Numbered from the stretch's first letter, positions 1-6,543 are shown. The stretch: DNA of 7,333 bases from an uncultured Eubacteriales bacterium (GCA_949451265.1 CASTQR010000081.1:1-7333), one strand, 5' to 3'. The notes: generated by a model not told the origin, from the sequence alone. A program made the numbers and translations.

Positions 1-946
1 CCAACGCCATGGTGCCCGCCAGGTAGCCCTCCCGGGCGGACTGCCACTCCGACAGTTTGTCGGCGGCCCGCTTGTACTGGTCGTCTACCCGCAGGGCTTT
101 GTCCACCCACAGGATCAGGCTGGAATCGGACTGCTCCGCCTCCGCCTGGGCCTCCTGGGTCAGTCCCCAGGTCAGACTCTCCGGATCGAAGATGTAGCCA
201 AACTCGTTGGCCTCCAGGCAGGCCCGGATGGTGGGGTAGTAGATGTAGCGTTCCCCGTCCGCGCCCACCACCCGCAGCACCTTGGTGTCGCCGTTTTCGT
301 CCGCCAGGATCCGGTTTTCCGGAATGGTTACGGGCTCGCCCTGGAGATCCATCAGTTGGGCGGGCGTCCCTTCCTCCCTGGCCTCCCGGGCCATGTCCGC
401 CCAGGTGGGCAGCAGGTCGCGCCACGCAGAATCATTCCAGACGCCGTCAAAGTCCCCGGCGTTGGCGCTGTTGGCCGGGTGATCCACGTTATAATATTCC
501 CAGTCCGCCTCGATGCTCTGGGTCTTGTATGCGCCCCGGCGGAAGATCACCCCGTAGTCCACCTCCGCCTGGGCGCTGTCCTCCTGGGTATTGCCGTAGA
601 CGATCTTGCCGTCCTTGTCCAGCAGCTGCCAGCGCAGGTTGGTGGCCCCGGCGTCGAATTTTGCCTCAAACCGCTCGATGGACCGCCGCTCCAACAGATC
701 CAGCTCCTGCCCCGCCGCCTGCCGGTCCTTTAGGTCCACCAGCTCGCGCACCATGAAGTAGTCCTGCCGCACCAGGTAGGTGCGGGTATAGCCCCCGGTG
801 CTGCCTGCGGTGTCGTAGTAGGCCTCCGTCCACAGGGCGTCGAAATTGGCCAGCTGGTACCAGGCCATGATGGCCGTGGCGGTGAACGCCGCCACGGCCG
901 CAATGAAGGCTAACGCCTTCATTAAGATGTTTTCCCGCCACTTCAT
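1..946 (-). CDS. Membrane sensor histidine kinase, N-terminal part (cut by window edge)
   Basis: Reading the minus strand from the ATG at 946-944 gives 315 codons without a stop to the window edge. The protein starts MKWRENILMK, followed by one hydrophobic segment at about residues 11-29 (ALAFIAAVAAFTATAIMAWY). About 275 mostly polar residues then form a probable extracytoplasmic sensor region, and the visible part ends in GYLAGTMAL, which looks like the start of a second membrane helix. No HAMP, DHp or ATPase domain falls inside the window, so the kinase call rests on context: the gene overlaps the stop of an OmpR-type response regulator by ATGA, the classic arrangement of a cognate kinase translated by coupling. 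The sensor region is rich in Trp, Tyr and acidic residues, and I recognise no named ligand-binding fold in it. The stimulus is unknown. A non-kinase membrane protein cannot be excluded from this fragment alone, but is unlikely. Confidence 0.82.
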   Translation of the reverse strand, partial: MKWRENILMKALAFIAAVAAFTATAIMAWYQLANFDALWTEAYYDTAGSTGGYTRTYLVRQDYFMVRELVDLKDRQAAGQELDLLERRSIERFEAKFDAGATNLRWQLLDKDGKIVYGNTQEDSAQAEVDYGVIFRRGAYKTQSIEADWEYYNVDHPANSANAGDFDGVWNDSAWRDLLPTWADMAREAREEGTPAQLMDLQGEPVTIPENRILADENGDTKVLRVVGADGERYIYYPTIRACLEANEFGYIFDPESLTWGLTQEAQAEAEQSDSSLILWVDKALRVDDQYKRAADKLSEWQSAREGYLAGTMAL

Positions 947-1644
947 GACATCTTCTCCATTTTATACCCCAGCCCCCACACCACCTTCAGATACCGGGGG
1001 TTGGCGGGGTCAATCTCGATTTTCTCCCGGAGGTGCCGGATGTGGACGGCTACGGTGTTCTCGCTGCCCAGGGCCGGGTCGTTCCACACCTGCTCGTAGA
1101 TCTGGGCGGTGGAGAACACCCGCCCCAGGTTCTTCATCAGCAGCCGCAGGATGTTATACTCGATGGGGGTCAGGCTCACCGGCTCCCCGTCCACCGTCAC
1201 CGACTTGGCCTCGTCGTCCATGAGGATGGTGCCGTTGCGCAGCGCGCCGTCCCCCTCCTCCGCCACCGCCTTGCCCCCCAGGGTGGTGTACCGCCGCAGC
1301 TGGCTCTTCACCCGGGCCAGCACCTCGATGGGGTTGAAGGGCTTGGTGATATAGTCGTCCGCGCCGATGTTCAGGCCCAGCACCTTGTCGGTGTCCTCAC
1401 TCTTGGCGGTGAGGAGGATGATGGGGATGTTCCCCTCCTCCCGGAGCTTGGCGGTGGCCCGGATGCCGTCCAGCCGGGGCATCATCACGTCCATGAGGAT
1501 CAGGTCGATGTTCTCCGACCGCACCGCGGCGATGGCCTCCTCCCCGTTGTAGGCGGACACCGTGCGGTAGCCCTCGCTGGTGAGGTAAATTTCCAGCGCC
1601 GACACAATGTCCTTGTCGTCGTCGCAGATCAAAACCGTGTACAT
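943..1644 (-). CDS. OmpR/PhoB-family response regulator (VanR-like)
   Basis: A 233-residue cytoplasmic transcription regulator with two domains. The receiver domain (about 1-120) has the acidic pocket D8-D10 (CDDDKD), phospho-acceptor D52 (LILMDVMMPRLDG), conserved T79 (LLTAK) and K101 (ITKPF). The winged-helix DNA-binding domain (about 130-230) carries the family signature SLTPIEYNILRLL, recognition helix region ENTVAVHIRHLREKI and terminal wing VWGLGYKME. The length is typical for the family. The ATG at 1644-1642 has a purine-rich ribosome binding site, AGGGGGG at 1652-1658, 7 bases upstream. It is the first gene of an operon, and its TGA (945-943) overlaps the kinase ATG. Phosphorylation by that kinase and DNA binding as a dimer are inferred from the family. 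The sequence resembles the VanR/PhoP group, but there are no van resistance genes in view, so no specific regulon is assigned. Confidence 0.95.
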   Translation of the reverse strand: MYTVLICDDDKDIVSALEIYLTSEGYRTVSAYNGEEAIAAVRSENIDLILMDVMMPRLDGIRATAKLREEGNIPIILLTAKSEDTDKVLGLNIGADDYITKPFNPIEVLARVKSQLRRYTTLGGKAVAEEGDGALRNGTILMDDEAKSVTVDGEPVSLTPIEYNILRLLMKNLGRVFSTAQIYEQVWNDPALGSENTVAVHIRHLREKIEIDPANPRYLKVVWGLGYKMEKMS

Positions 1645-1680
1645 GGTCTATCCCCCCTGTTGCGGATCTTCTATACTATT

Positions 1681-1709
1681 ATTCTACCCAACTGCCCATT
1701 AAGCCGCAA
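1681..1709 (-). promoter_or_regulatory. Promoter of the two-component operon
   Basis: Read on the minus strand: a -35-like TTGCGG (1704-1709), 17-bp spacer, and -10 TAGAAT (1681-1686; 5 of 6 to consensus). It places transcription start about 30 bases before the regulator ATG. The -35 matches only the first three bases of TTGACA, which fits a promoter that needs an activator. Confidence 0.5.
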
Positions 1710-1720
1710 GGGGGAAAATC

Positions 1721-1736
1721 TTTAAATTCCGTTTAA
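1721..1736 (-). promoter_or_regulatory. Possible OmpR-family operator (direct repeat, 11-bp period)
   Basis: On the minus strand TTAAA occurs at 1736-1732 and again at 1725-1721, exactly 11 bp apart (one DNA turn), 11 bp upstream of the -35 box. OmpR/PhoB-type regulators bind such tandem half-sites, so autoregulation by the downstream response regulator is plausible. The repeat is short and AT-rich, so chance is possible. Confidence 0.35.
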
Positions 1737-1741
1737 GGCGC

Positions 1742-1773
1742 AAAAAAGCCTTCCCCCCACAGGAGGGGAAGGC
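1742..1773 (-). terminator. Intrinsic terminator downstream of the CmpB-like gene
   Basis: A perfect 9-bp stem (GCCTTCCCC at 1748-1756 with GGGGAAGGC at 1765-1773), an 8-base loop and, on the minus strand, a run of six T (complement of 1742-1747). It lies about 90 bases past the stop of the membrane protein gene and just upstream of the two-component promoter region, so it insulates the two transcription units. Confidence 0.85.
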
Positions 1774-1838
1774 GGCATCGCCGCAGGCGGTGACGGATGA
1801 GGGGGTGTATCGGAGGGGCGCCGCGTATCTGCCCCCGC

Positions 1839-1864
1839 AAAGGGGCGGCTTAGCGCCGCCCCCT
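1839..1864 (-). terminator. Stop-proximal GC hairpin, possible first terminator
   Basis: Immediately after the TAA (1867-1865) of the membrane protein gene lies an 8-bp GC stem (GGGGCGGC at 1842-1849, GCCGCCCC at 1855-1862) with a 5-base loop. Flanking A and T bases extend it with a one-base bulge. On the minus strand only three T follow, so it is a weak terminator or a 3' stabilising hairpin placed before the stronger one downstream. Confidence 0.5.
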
Positions 1865-2569
1865 TTAATCATACCACCCGATTTCGCTCAATATCCCCAT
1901 GTTGGGATAGCGGGCGTGGAGCACCTTGTCGGGGTAGGCGGCGTCCAGGAACCGGCTGACGGCCCCCAGGGCGGGCTCCCCCTCCCGGCGGCGGTCCATG
2001 CGGCCCAGGGCGGCGGCTGTGACGGCGGTGCTGAACAGCAGGAACGCCGCGGCCCCCAGGGCGATCCGCCGCCCCTGCTGCCGGGGGATGCGGGCCACGA
2101 AGCCGTACAGCGCCGGGCACACCGCCCGCACCCACAGCACCGCCGCCGCCCCCCAGAACAGGCAGAACACCAGGTTCACCCGCCCGTTCAGGTTCAAGGG
2201 CAGATGGCGGTAGTCCCAGAAGCAGGCCCCGAACAGCGCCTCCTGAAGCCAGGAGCACAGGTACTCGTACACGCCGCCCAGCACGGTGCCAGCCAAAAAG
2301 ATCCGGGCGGTGGAGCGGCTGTCCATCCGGTGGAACACCAGGGTCAGCAGCACCGCCCCGGCCCCCCAGACGATGCTGAACTGGCCGTACAGCAGGCTGC
2401 TCCGGCTGGTCAGCTCCCCCCGGGTGACAAGCCAGAACACCACCTCCACCAGATCTCCCGCCACCCCGGCGATGAGGAACAGCCAGAACACCCAGTACAG
2501 GGTGAGGGGCGCGCGGGAGACGTTTAGGGTGGGCTGTGCGCCCCGTTTTGCTGTCGATAGGGTAGTCAT
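1865..2569 (-). CDS. Polytopic membrane protein, putative ABC-transporter type IV / CmpB-like family (PF06541)
   Basis: A 234-residue integral membrane protein with about five hydrophobic segments: residues 24-48, 60-80, 88-114, 131-158 and 168-188. The family hallmark lies in the middle: GGVYEYL (98-104), E110, FG (113-114), WDY (118-120) and PLNLNGRVNL (124-133). The short C-terminal tail ends with a YPDKVLHARYPNM-like motif also typical of the family. These proteins are annotated as putative ABC permeases, but a transport function is poorly established. No ATPase or substrate-binding protein is adjacent, and the gene is monocistronic. The ATG at 2569-2567 is supported by AGGAGG (2576-2581), 6 bases upstream. 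A hypothetical role in envelope physiology is possible; I assign no substrate. Confidence 0.8.
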   Translation of the reverse strand: MTTLSTAKRGAQPTLNVSRAPLTLYWVFWLFLIAGVAGDLVEVVFWLVTRGELTSRSSLLYGQFSIVWGAGAVLLTLVFHRMDSRSTARIFLAGTVLGGVYEYLCSWLQEALFGACFWDYRHLPLNLNGRVNLVFCLFWGAAAVLWVRAVCPALYGFVARIPRQQGRRIALGAAAFLLFSTAVTAAALGRMDRRREGEPALGAVSRFLDAAYPDKVLHARYPNMGILSEIGWYD

Positions 2570-2582
2570 GGCGTGCCTCCTG

Positions 2583-2840
2583 TTCCACGGGCGGTTGGGT
2601 TTTGTGTGATCAAATATAGCACGCCTCCGGTGGGAAAATGCGAAAGGAATTATAAAGGATTCCTTAAATTTGCATAGAGAAGTGTACGGGGACAGCGTAT
2701 TTCAAAAAACCGGGAAAGCCCTGCATATCAAGCGGGCTTTGGCAGGCTGAAACAGCTTCAGGCGGAGGGATGGCTGGGCGACGGCTGGAATACAGGGCAC
2801 ACCGCCTAAAACAAGATAAAGAGATGAAACTTTTTTGCCG
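2583..2840. other. Gene-free intergenic stretch with orphan hairpin
   Basis: I see no credible protein gene here on either strand: the open frames crossing it have no matching ribosome binding site or recognisable product. It contains a 7-bp hairpin (AAAGCCC 2715-2721, GGGCTTT 2734-2740). Read on the minus strand, this is followed 5 bases later by six T (complement of 2705-2710), like a terminator with no gene before it. There is also a short direct repeat GGCTGG (2771-2776 and 2782-2787). It could be a small RNA 3' end, a dispersed repeat or decayed sequence. Confidence 0.4.
2649..2654 (-). promoter_or_regulatory. Candidate -10 box for the CmpB-like gene
   Basis: A perfect TATAAT on the minus strand (complement of 2649-2654), about 80 bases before the ATG. 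No good -35 lies 16-18 bp upstream (only TATGCA-like sequence). A second, poorer -10 candidate, TATATT (2613-2618), lies closer to the gene. The assignment is tentative. Confidence 0.3.
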
Positions 2841-2869
2841 TTGCAAATTCTTGCGGTTTGTGCTATCAT
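2841..2869 (+). promoter_or_regulatory. Promoter of the aspartate aminotransferase gene
   Basis: TTGCAA (2841-2846), 17-bp spacer, TATCAT (2864-2869): 4 of 6 and 5 of 6 to the housekeeping consensus. It predicts a leader of about 90 bases containing a small hairpin (AAGCG 2898-2902, CGCTT 2908-2912). Confidence 0.6.
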
Positions 2870-2966
2870 AAAATGAGAAAAGTTCTGATGCTGTTTTAAG
2901 CGGGAGACGCTTCAATAAACCGGAAACCATTGCGGCGCCTGCGTGAGAAATTGAAAGGAGAACGCA

Positions 2967-4262
2967 ATGAAGCCATACGCGGAACTGACCAGGGAGGAGC
3001 TGGAGGGCCTGAAGGCCCAGCTCAAGGCTGAATATAAGGAGTACCAGGGCAAGGGGCTGAGCCTGAACATGGCCCGGGGCAAGCCCTGCACGGAGCAGCT
3101 GGACCTGTCCATGGGCATGATGGACGTGCTGGGCAGCGGGGACGACCTGACCTGTGAGGACGGCACCGACTGCCGGAACTACGGCGTGCTGGACGGCATC
3201 AAGGAGGCCAAGGAGCTCATTGGCGACATGATGGAGAACCCCATCGACAGCATTATCATCTACGGGAACTCCAGCCTGAACGTGATGTACGACACCATTT
3301 CCCGCTCCATGACCCACGGCGTCATGGGCTCCACCCCCTGGTGCAGGCTGGACAAGGTGAAGTTCCTGTGCCCCGTGCCGGGGTATGACCGCCACTTCGC
3401 CATCACCCAGTATTTCGGCATCGAGATGATCAACGTGCCCATGACCCCCACCGGGCCGGACATGGACATGGTGGAGAAGCTGGTGGCCGCCGACGAGGCC
3501 ATCAAGGGGATCTGGTGCGTGCCCAAATACTCCAACCCCCAGGGCATCTCCTACTCCGACGAGACGGTGCGGCGGTTCGCCCGCTTAAAGCCCGCCGCCA
3601 AGGACTTCCGCATCTACTGGGACAACGCCTACGGCGTCCACCACCTGTACGACCACGACCAGGATCACCTCATCGAGATCCTGGCGGAGTGCAAGCGGGC
3701 GGGGAACCCGGATCTGGTGTATAAATTCGCGTCCACCTCCAAGATCAGCTTCCCCGGCTCCGGCCTTGCCGCCATCGCCACCTCTCCCAACAACATGGAG
3801 GACATCAAGGCCCAGCTTGCCATCCAGACCATCGGCCACGACAAGGTGAACCAGCTCCGGCACGTGCGGTTCTTCGGCAACATCCACGGCCTGATCGAGC
3901 ATATGCGCCTCCACGCCGACATCCTCCGCCCCAAGTTTGAGATGGTGATCAACACCCTGGAGAGCGAGCTGGGCGGCCTGGACATCGGCGCCTGGACCTC
4001 CCCCAAGGGGGGCTACTTCATCTCCTTCGACGCCCTGGACGGCTGCGCCAAGCAGATCGTGGCAAAGGCGAAAAAGGCGGGCGTGGTGATGACCGGGGCG
4101 GGGGCCACCTACCCCTATGGCAGGGATCCCCATGACAGCAATATCCGCATCGCCCCCACCTACCCCTCCCTGGAGGATCTGCACACGGCCATGAAGATCT
4201 TCACCCTGTGCGTGAAGCTGGTGTCCATTGACAAGCTGTTAAAGCCCGCGGCGGAGGCGTGA
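2967..4262 (+). CDS. Type Ic aspartate aminotransferase (PF12897 family, PLP-dependent)
   Basis: A 431-residue cytoplasmic fold-type I PLP enzyme, full length for its family. It likely interconverts aspartate + 2-oxoglutarate and oxaloacetate + glutamate. Visible motifs are MARGKP (35-40) near the N-terminus, YGNSS (99-103) for the cofactor phosphate region, KYSNPQG with N190, WDNAYGVHH with D219 (pyridine nitrogen partner), the Schiff-base lysine K259 in FASTSKISFPG, and R394 (NIRIAP) for the substrate carboxylate. This pattern matches the group that contains Mycobacterium tuberculosis Rv3722c and corynebacterial AspT, often automatically labelled MocR-like aminotransferase although there is no DNA-binding domain here. 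The start has AAAGGAG (2954-2960), 6 bases upstream. It is a single-gene unit with its own promoter and terminator. Exact substrate range is inferred from the family; activity on other amino acids is possible. Confidence 0.9.
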   Translation: MKPYAELTREELEGLKAQLKAEYKEYQGKGLSLNMARGKPCTEQLDLSMGMMDVLGSGDDLTCEDGTDCRNYGVLDGIKEAKELIGDMMENPIDSIIIYGNSSLNVMYDTISRSMTHGVMGSTPWCRLDKVKFLCPVPGYDRHFAITQYFGIEMINVPMTPTGPDMDMVEKLVAADEAIKGIWCVPKYSNPQGISYSDETVRRFARLKPAAKDFRIYWDNAYGVHHLYDHDQDHLIEILAECKRAGNPDLVYKFASTSKISFPGSGLAAIATSPNNMEDIKAQLAIQTIGHDKVNQLRHVRFFGNIHGLIEHMRLHADILRPKFEMVINTLESELGGLDIGAWTSPKGGYFISFDALDGCAKQIVAKAKKAGVVMTGAGATYPYGRDPHDSNIRIAPTYPSLEDLHTAMKIFTLCVKLVSIDKLLKPAAEA

Positions 4263-4282
4263 GCCATCCGCCCAGGCCGCAA

Positions 4283-4316
4283 AAAAGCACAAGGGGCGTT
4301 TGCCCCTTGTGCTTTT
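4283..4316. terminator. Strong bidirectional terminator between convergent genes
   Basis: A perfect 11-bp stem (GCACAAGGGGC 4287-4297, GCCCCTTGTGC 4302-4312) with a GTTT loop is flanked by A tracts on the left and TTTT on the right, so both strands end in U-rich RNA. It lies 20 bases past the aminotransferase stop and 20 bases past the Clp stop, and can terminate both. Confidence 0.93.
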
Positions 4317-4336
4317 CCATGTTCCCGCGAGGCAGA

Positions 4337-6424
4337 TCACACCTGCCGCTTCTCCGTCCGCAGCACAATGTCCTCCTGCTCCACAGCCAGGCACAGGGTG
4401 TCCCCCGCCGTGAGCCGCTCCGACAAAAGCAAGTCGGCGGCGGGCTCCTCCACCCTCCGGCGCACTGCCCGGCGGATGGGCCGGGCCCCCTGCTCCGTCT
4501 CCGCCCCGGGGTCGGCCAGCAGGGTGACGGCCTCCCATCGGGCGTCCAGATCCACCCCCAGCCGGTCCAGCCGCTCCCGCACGCCCCCCAGCATCCGCAG
4601 GGCAATGCGCTCCAGGTCCCGGCGCTCCAGCCGGTCGAACAGGATCACCTCGTCCAGGCGGTTGAGGAACTCCGGCTTGAACCGGCCCTTCAGCTCCGCC
4701 ATGACCTCCTCCCGGCGGCGGTCGCTGGAGCTCCCCCCGGCGAAGCCCAGGGGGGGCGACTTGCTGACGATCTTCCGGGCCCCCACGTTGGAGGTCATCA
4801 CCACCACCGTATTCCGGAAGTCCGCCTTCCGGCCCTGACCGTCGGTGAGCTGGCCGTCCTCCATCACCTGGAGGAGGATGTTCTGCATATCGTCGTGGGC
4901 CTTTTCCAGCTCGTCGAACAGCACCACCGACCAGGGGCGGCGGCGCACCTGCTCCGTGAGCTGGCCCCCCTCCTCGTGGCCCACGTAGCCGGGGGGCGAG
5001 CCCACCAGGCGGGACGCGGCGTGCTTCTCCATATACTCCGACATATCGAAGCGGATCAGGGCCTCCTCGCTGCCGAACAGGGCGGCGGCCAGGGCCCGGC
5101 ACAGCTCCGTCTTGCCCACCCCGGTGGGGCCCAAAAACAGGAATACCCCGATGGGCCGGTTGGGCTCCTTCAGCCCCACCCGGCTGCGGCGGATGGCGGC
5201 GGCCACGGCGGACACCGCCCTGTCCTGCCCCACCACCCGGCGGTGGAGCTCCCCCTCCAGCTCCAGCAGGCGCTTGGCCTCCCCCTTGGTGATGGACTCC
5301 AGGGGGATCCCCGTCCACTGTGAGAGCACCGCCGCCACATCCTCCCGCCCAAGCTCCCTTGCCGGGTTCCCCTTCTGGCGGGTCTGCTTCCGGTCCAGCT
5401 CCCGGCGGAAGTCGGCTTCCGCGTCCCGCAGCATAGCCGCCCGCTCAAAGTCCTGCATGGCGATGGCCTGGGCCTTCTCCCTTGCCGCCCGCTCCGCCCG
5501 GTCGGACAGCGCCCGGAGGGACACGGGCACCTCCTCCTCCATCCGCAGCCGGGCCGCCCCCTCGTCGATGAGGTCAATGGCCTTGTCCGGCAGGTAGCGG
5601 TCGGGGAGGTACCGCTGGCTCAGCTCCACCGCCGCATCGATGGCCCCGTCGGAGATGGCCAGCCCGTGGTGCTCCTCGTACCGGCGGCGCAGCCCCCGGA
5701 GGATGGCCTTGGCCTGGTCGGGGGTAGGCTCCTCCACCTTCACGGGCTGGAAGCGGCGCTCCAGGGCGGCGTCCTTCTCGATATACTTGCGGTACTCCTC
5801 CAGGGTGGTGGCCCCGACAACCTGGATCTCCCCCCGGCTCAGGGCGGGCTTGAGGATGTTGGCCGCGTCGATGGCCCCCTCGGCGGAGCCCGCCCCCACG
5901 ATGTTGTGGAGCTCGTCCAGGAACAGGATCACGTTCCCGACGCGGCGCACCTCCGCCAGCACCTGGTTCACCCGCTCCTCGAACTCCCCCCGGTACTTGG
6001 TGCCCGCCACCATGGACACCAGATCCAGGCTCAGCAGGCGCTTGCCCCGCAGGGGCTCGGGCACCGCCCCGGAGGCCATGCGCAGGGCCAGCCCCTCCGC
6101 CACCGCCGTCTTGCCCACCCCCGGCTCGCCGATGAGGGCGGGGTTGTTCTTGGTCCGGCGGGCCAGGATCTGGATCACCCGGCCCACCTCCCGCTCCCGG
6201 CCCACCAGGGGGTCCAGGTTCCCCAGGGCCGCCAGCCGGGTGAGATCCCGGGAGAACTTGTCGGTGAGGCGGGTGTCGCCCCCCTGGGGGCGGACCCGCT
6301 CCTCCCGGCAGGCGGCCTGGGGATCGCCGCCGGGCCGCCCCAGCCCGTCCCGCGCGGGCTGCTTCTTGTCCCAATCCATCATAAAAAAACCTCGCAGACG
6401 CTGAAAAAATCCAAGCCGTTCCAT
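4337..6424 (-). CDS. ClpC-like AAA+ unfoldase lacking the Clp N-domain
   Basis: A two-ring ATPase of the HSP100 family, 695 residues from the chosen start. (Residue numbers here count from the longest frame, ATG 6445, 702 aa.) NBD1 has Walker A GEPGVGKT (106-113), pore loop KYRGEFE (150-156), Walker B ILFLDE (173-178), sensor GATT (211-214) and LERRF (228-232). A short middle region carries a UVR motif (326-350, QDFERAAMLRD). NBD2 has Walker A GPTGVGKT (439-446), pore GYVG (486-489), Walker B VVLFDE (507-512), MTSN (550-553) and sensor 2 GARPIRR (653-659). LGF (566-568), after MTSN, sits where ClpA/ClpC proteins dock ClpP, so a protease partner is likely rather than ClpB-type disaggregation. 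The usual double N-terminal repeat domain (about 150 residues) is absent, replaced by a short basic tail. Start 6424 has AGGAG (6434-6438) with 9-base spacing; 6445 has no ribosome binding site; 6382 (GAGG, 7 bases) is also possible. No ctsR, mcsA or mcsB is adjacent. Confidence 0.9.
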   Translation of the reverse strand: MERLGFFQRLRGFFMMDWDKKQPARDGLGRPGGDPQAACREERVRPQGGDTRLTDKFSRDLTRLAALGNLDPLVGREREVGRVIQILARRTKNNPALIGEPGVGKTAVAEGLALRMASGAVPEPLRGKRLLSLDLVSMVAGTKYRGEFEERVNQVLAEVRRVGNVILFLDELHNIVGAGSAEGAIDAANILKPALSRGEIQVVGATTLEEYRKYIEKDAALERRFQPVKVEEPTPDQAKAILRGLRRRYEEHHGLAISDGAIDAAVELSQRYLPDRYLPDKAIDLIDEGAARLRMEEEVPVSLRALSDRAERAAREKAQAIAMQDFERAAMLRDAEADFRRELDRKQTRQKGNPARELGREDVAAVLSQWTGIPLESITKGEAKRLLELEGELHRRVVGQDRAVSAVAAAIRRSRVGLKEPNRPIGVFLFLGPTGVGKTELCRALAAALFGSEEALIRFDMSEYMEKHAASRLVGSPPGYVGHEEGGQLTEQVRRRPWSVVLFDELEKAHDDMQNILLQVMEDGQLTDGQGRKADFRNTVVVMTSNVGARKIVSKSPPLGFAGGSSSDRRREEVMAELKGRFKPEFLNRLDEVILFDRLERRDLERIALRMLGGVRERLDRLGVDLDARWEAVTLLADPGAETEQGARPIRRAVRRRVEEPAADLLLSERLTAGDTLCLAVEQEDIVLRTEKRQV

Positions 6425-6483
6425 AACGCGCAGCTCCTGTTCCATCTGTCTTTCTTTGGAGAGGATGGGAATTTTCAGCGGGA

Positions 6484-6514
6484 ATTATACCTGCTTCCTT
6501 ATCAAAAATTTCAA
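6484..6514 (-). promoter_or_regulatory. Promoter of the ClpC-like gene
   Basis: On the minus strand: TTGAAA (6509-6514; 5 of 6), 19-bp spacer, perfect TATAAT (6484-6489). The spacer is longer than the usual 17, which may make it weak or regulator-dependent. No CtsR heptad repeat or CIRCE element is visible around it. Confidence 0.55.
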
Positions 6515-6526
6515 CTTGCAATTTTT
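6504..6526. promoter_or_regulatory. Inverted repeat shared by divergent promoters
   Basis: Arms AAAAATT (6504-6510) and AATTTTT (6520-6526) are perfectly complementary around a 9-base centre. The element covers the -35 boxes of both the ClpC-like gene and the ferredoxin gene. It is a candidate operator for a dimeric regulator; the regulator is unknown. Confidence 0.4.
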
Positions 6527-6543
6527 CGGAGATGTGATACAAT
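6516..6543 (+). promoter_or_regulatory. Promoter of the ferredoxin gene (extended -10)
   Basis: TTGCAA (6516-6521), 16-bp spacer and TACAAT (6538-6543), preceded by TGA (6535-6537), giving the TGn extended -10 motif. It predicts a leader of roughly 35-40 bases. The -35 lies 1 bp from the -35 of the divergent Clp promoter. Confidence 0.65.

Noticed and set aside
1033..1725. 230-codon plus-strand frame antisense to the response regulator
   Set aside because: The translation is a repetitive Val/His/Gln/Leu shadow of the regulator codons. It has no ribosome binding site or recognised domain.
2824..2871. 15-codon open frame (MKLFCRCKFL...) just upstream of the aminotransferase, as a possible leader peptide
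   Set aside because: It overlaps the -35 and -10 boxes of the likely aminotransferase promoter, so it would not be on that transcript. It has only a weak AAAGAG ribosome binding site and no regulatory codon run.
2664..3395. 243-codon minus-strand frame running from the aminotransferase gene into the intergenic region
   Set aside because: Most of it is antisense to the conserved aminotransferase. The part in the intergenic region has no recognisable protein character, and the start lies inside another gene.
2967..4262. MocR-type transcription regulator with fused aminotransferase domain
   Set aside because: There is no N-terminal winged-helix domain. The protein is all aminotransferase, with K259 and the other catalytic residues intact.
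4259..5323. Long plus-strand open frame of 354 codons opposite the ClpC-like gene
   Set aside because: It is low-complexity (His, Gln, Pro, Gly-rich), has no family resemblance and lies antisense to a gene with intact ATPase motifs. Long antisense frames are expected in GC-rich DNA.
5574..6542. 322-codon minus-strand frame overlapping the start of the ClpC-like gene
   Set aside because: It is an out-of-frame shadow made almost wholly of Gly, Pro, Ala and Arg. The alternative frame contains all the AAA+ motifs.
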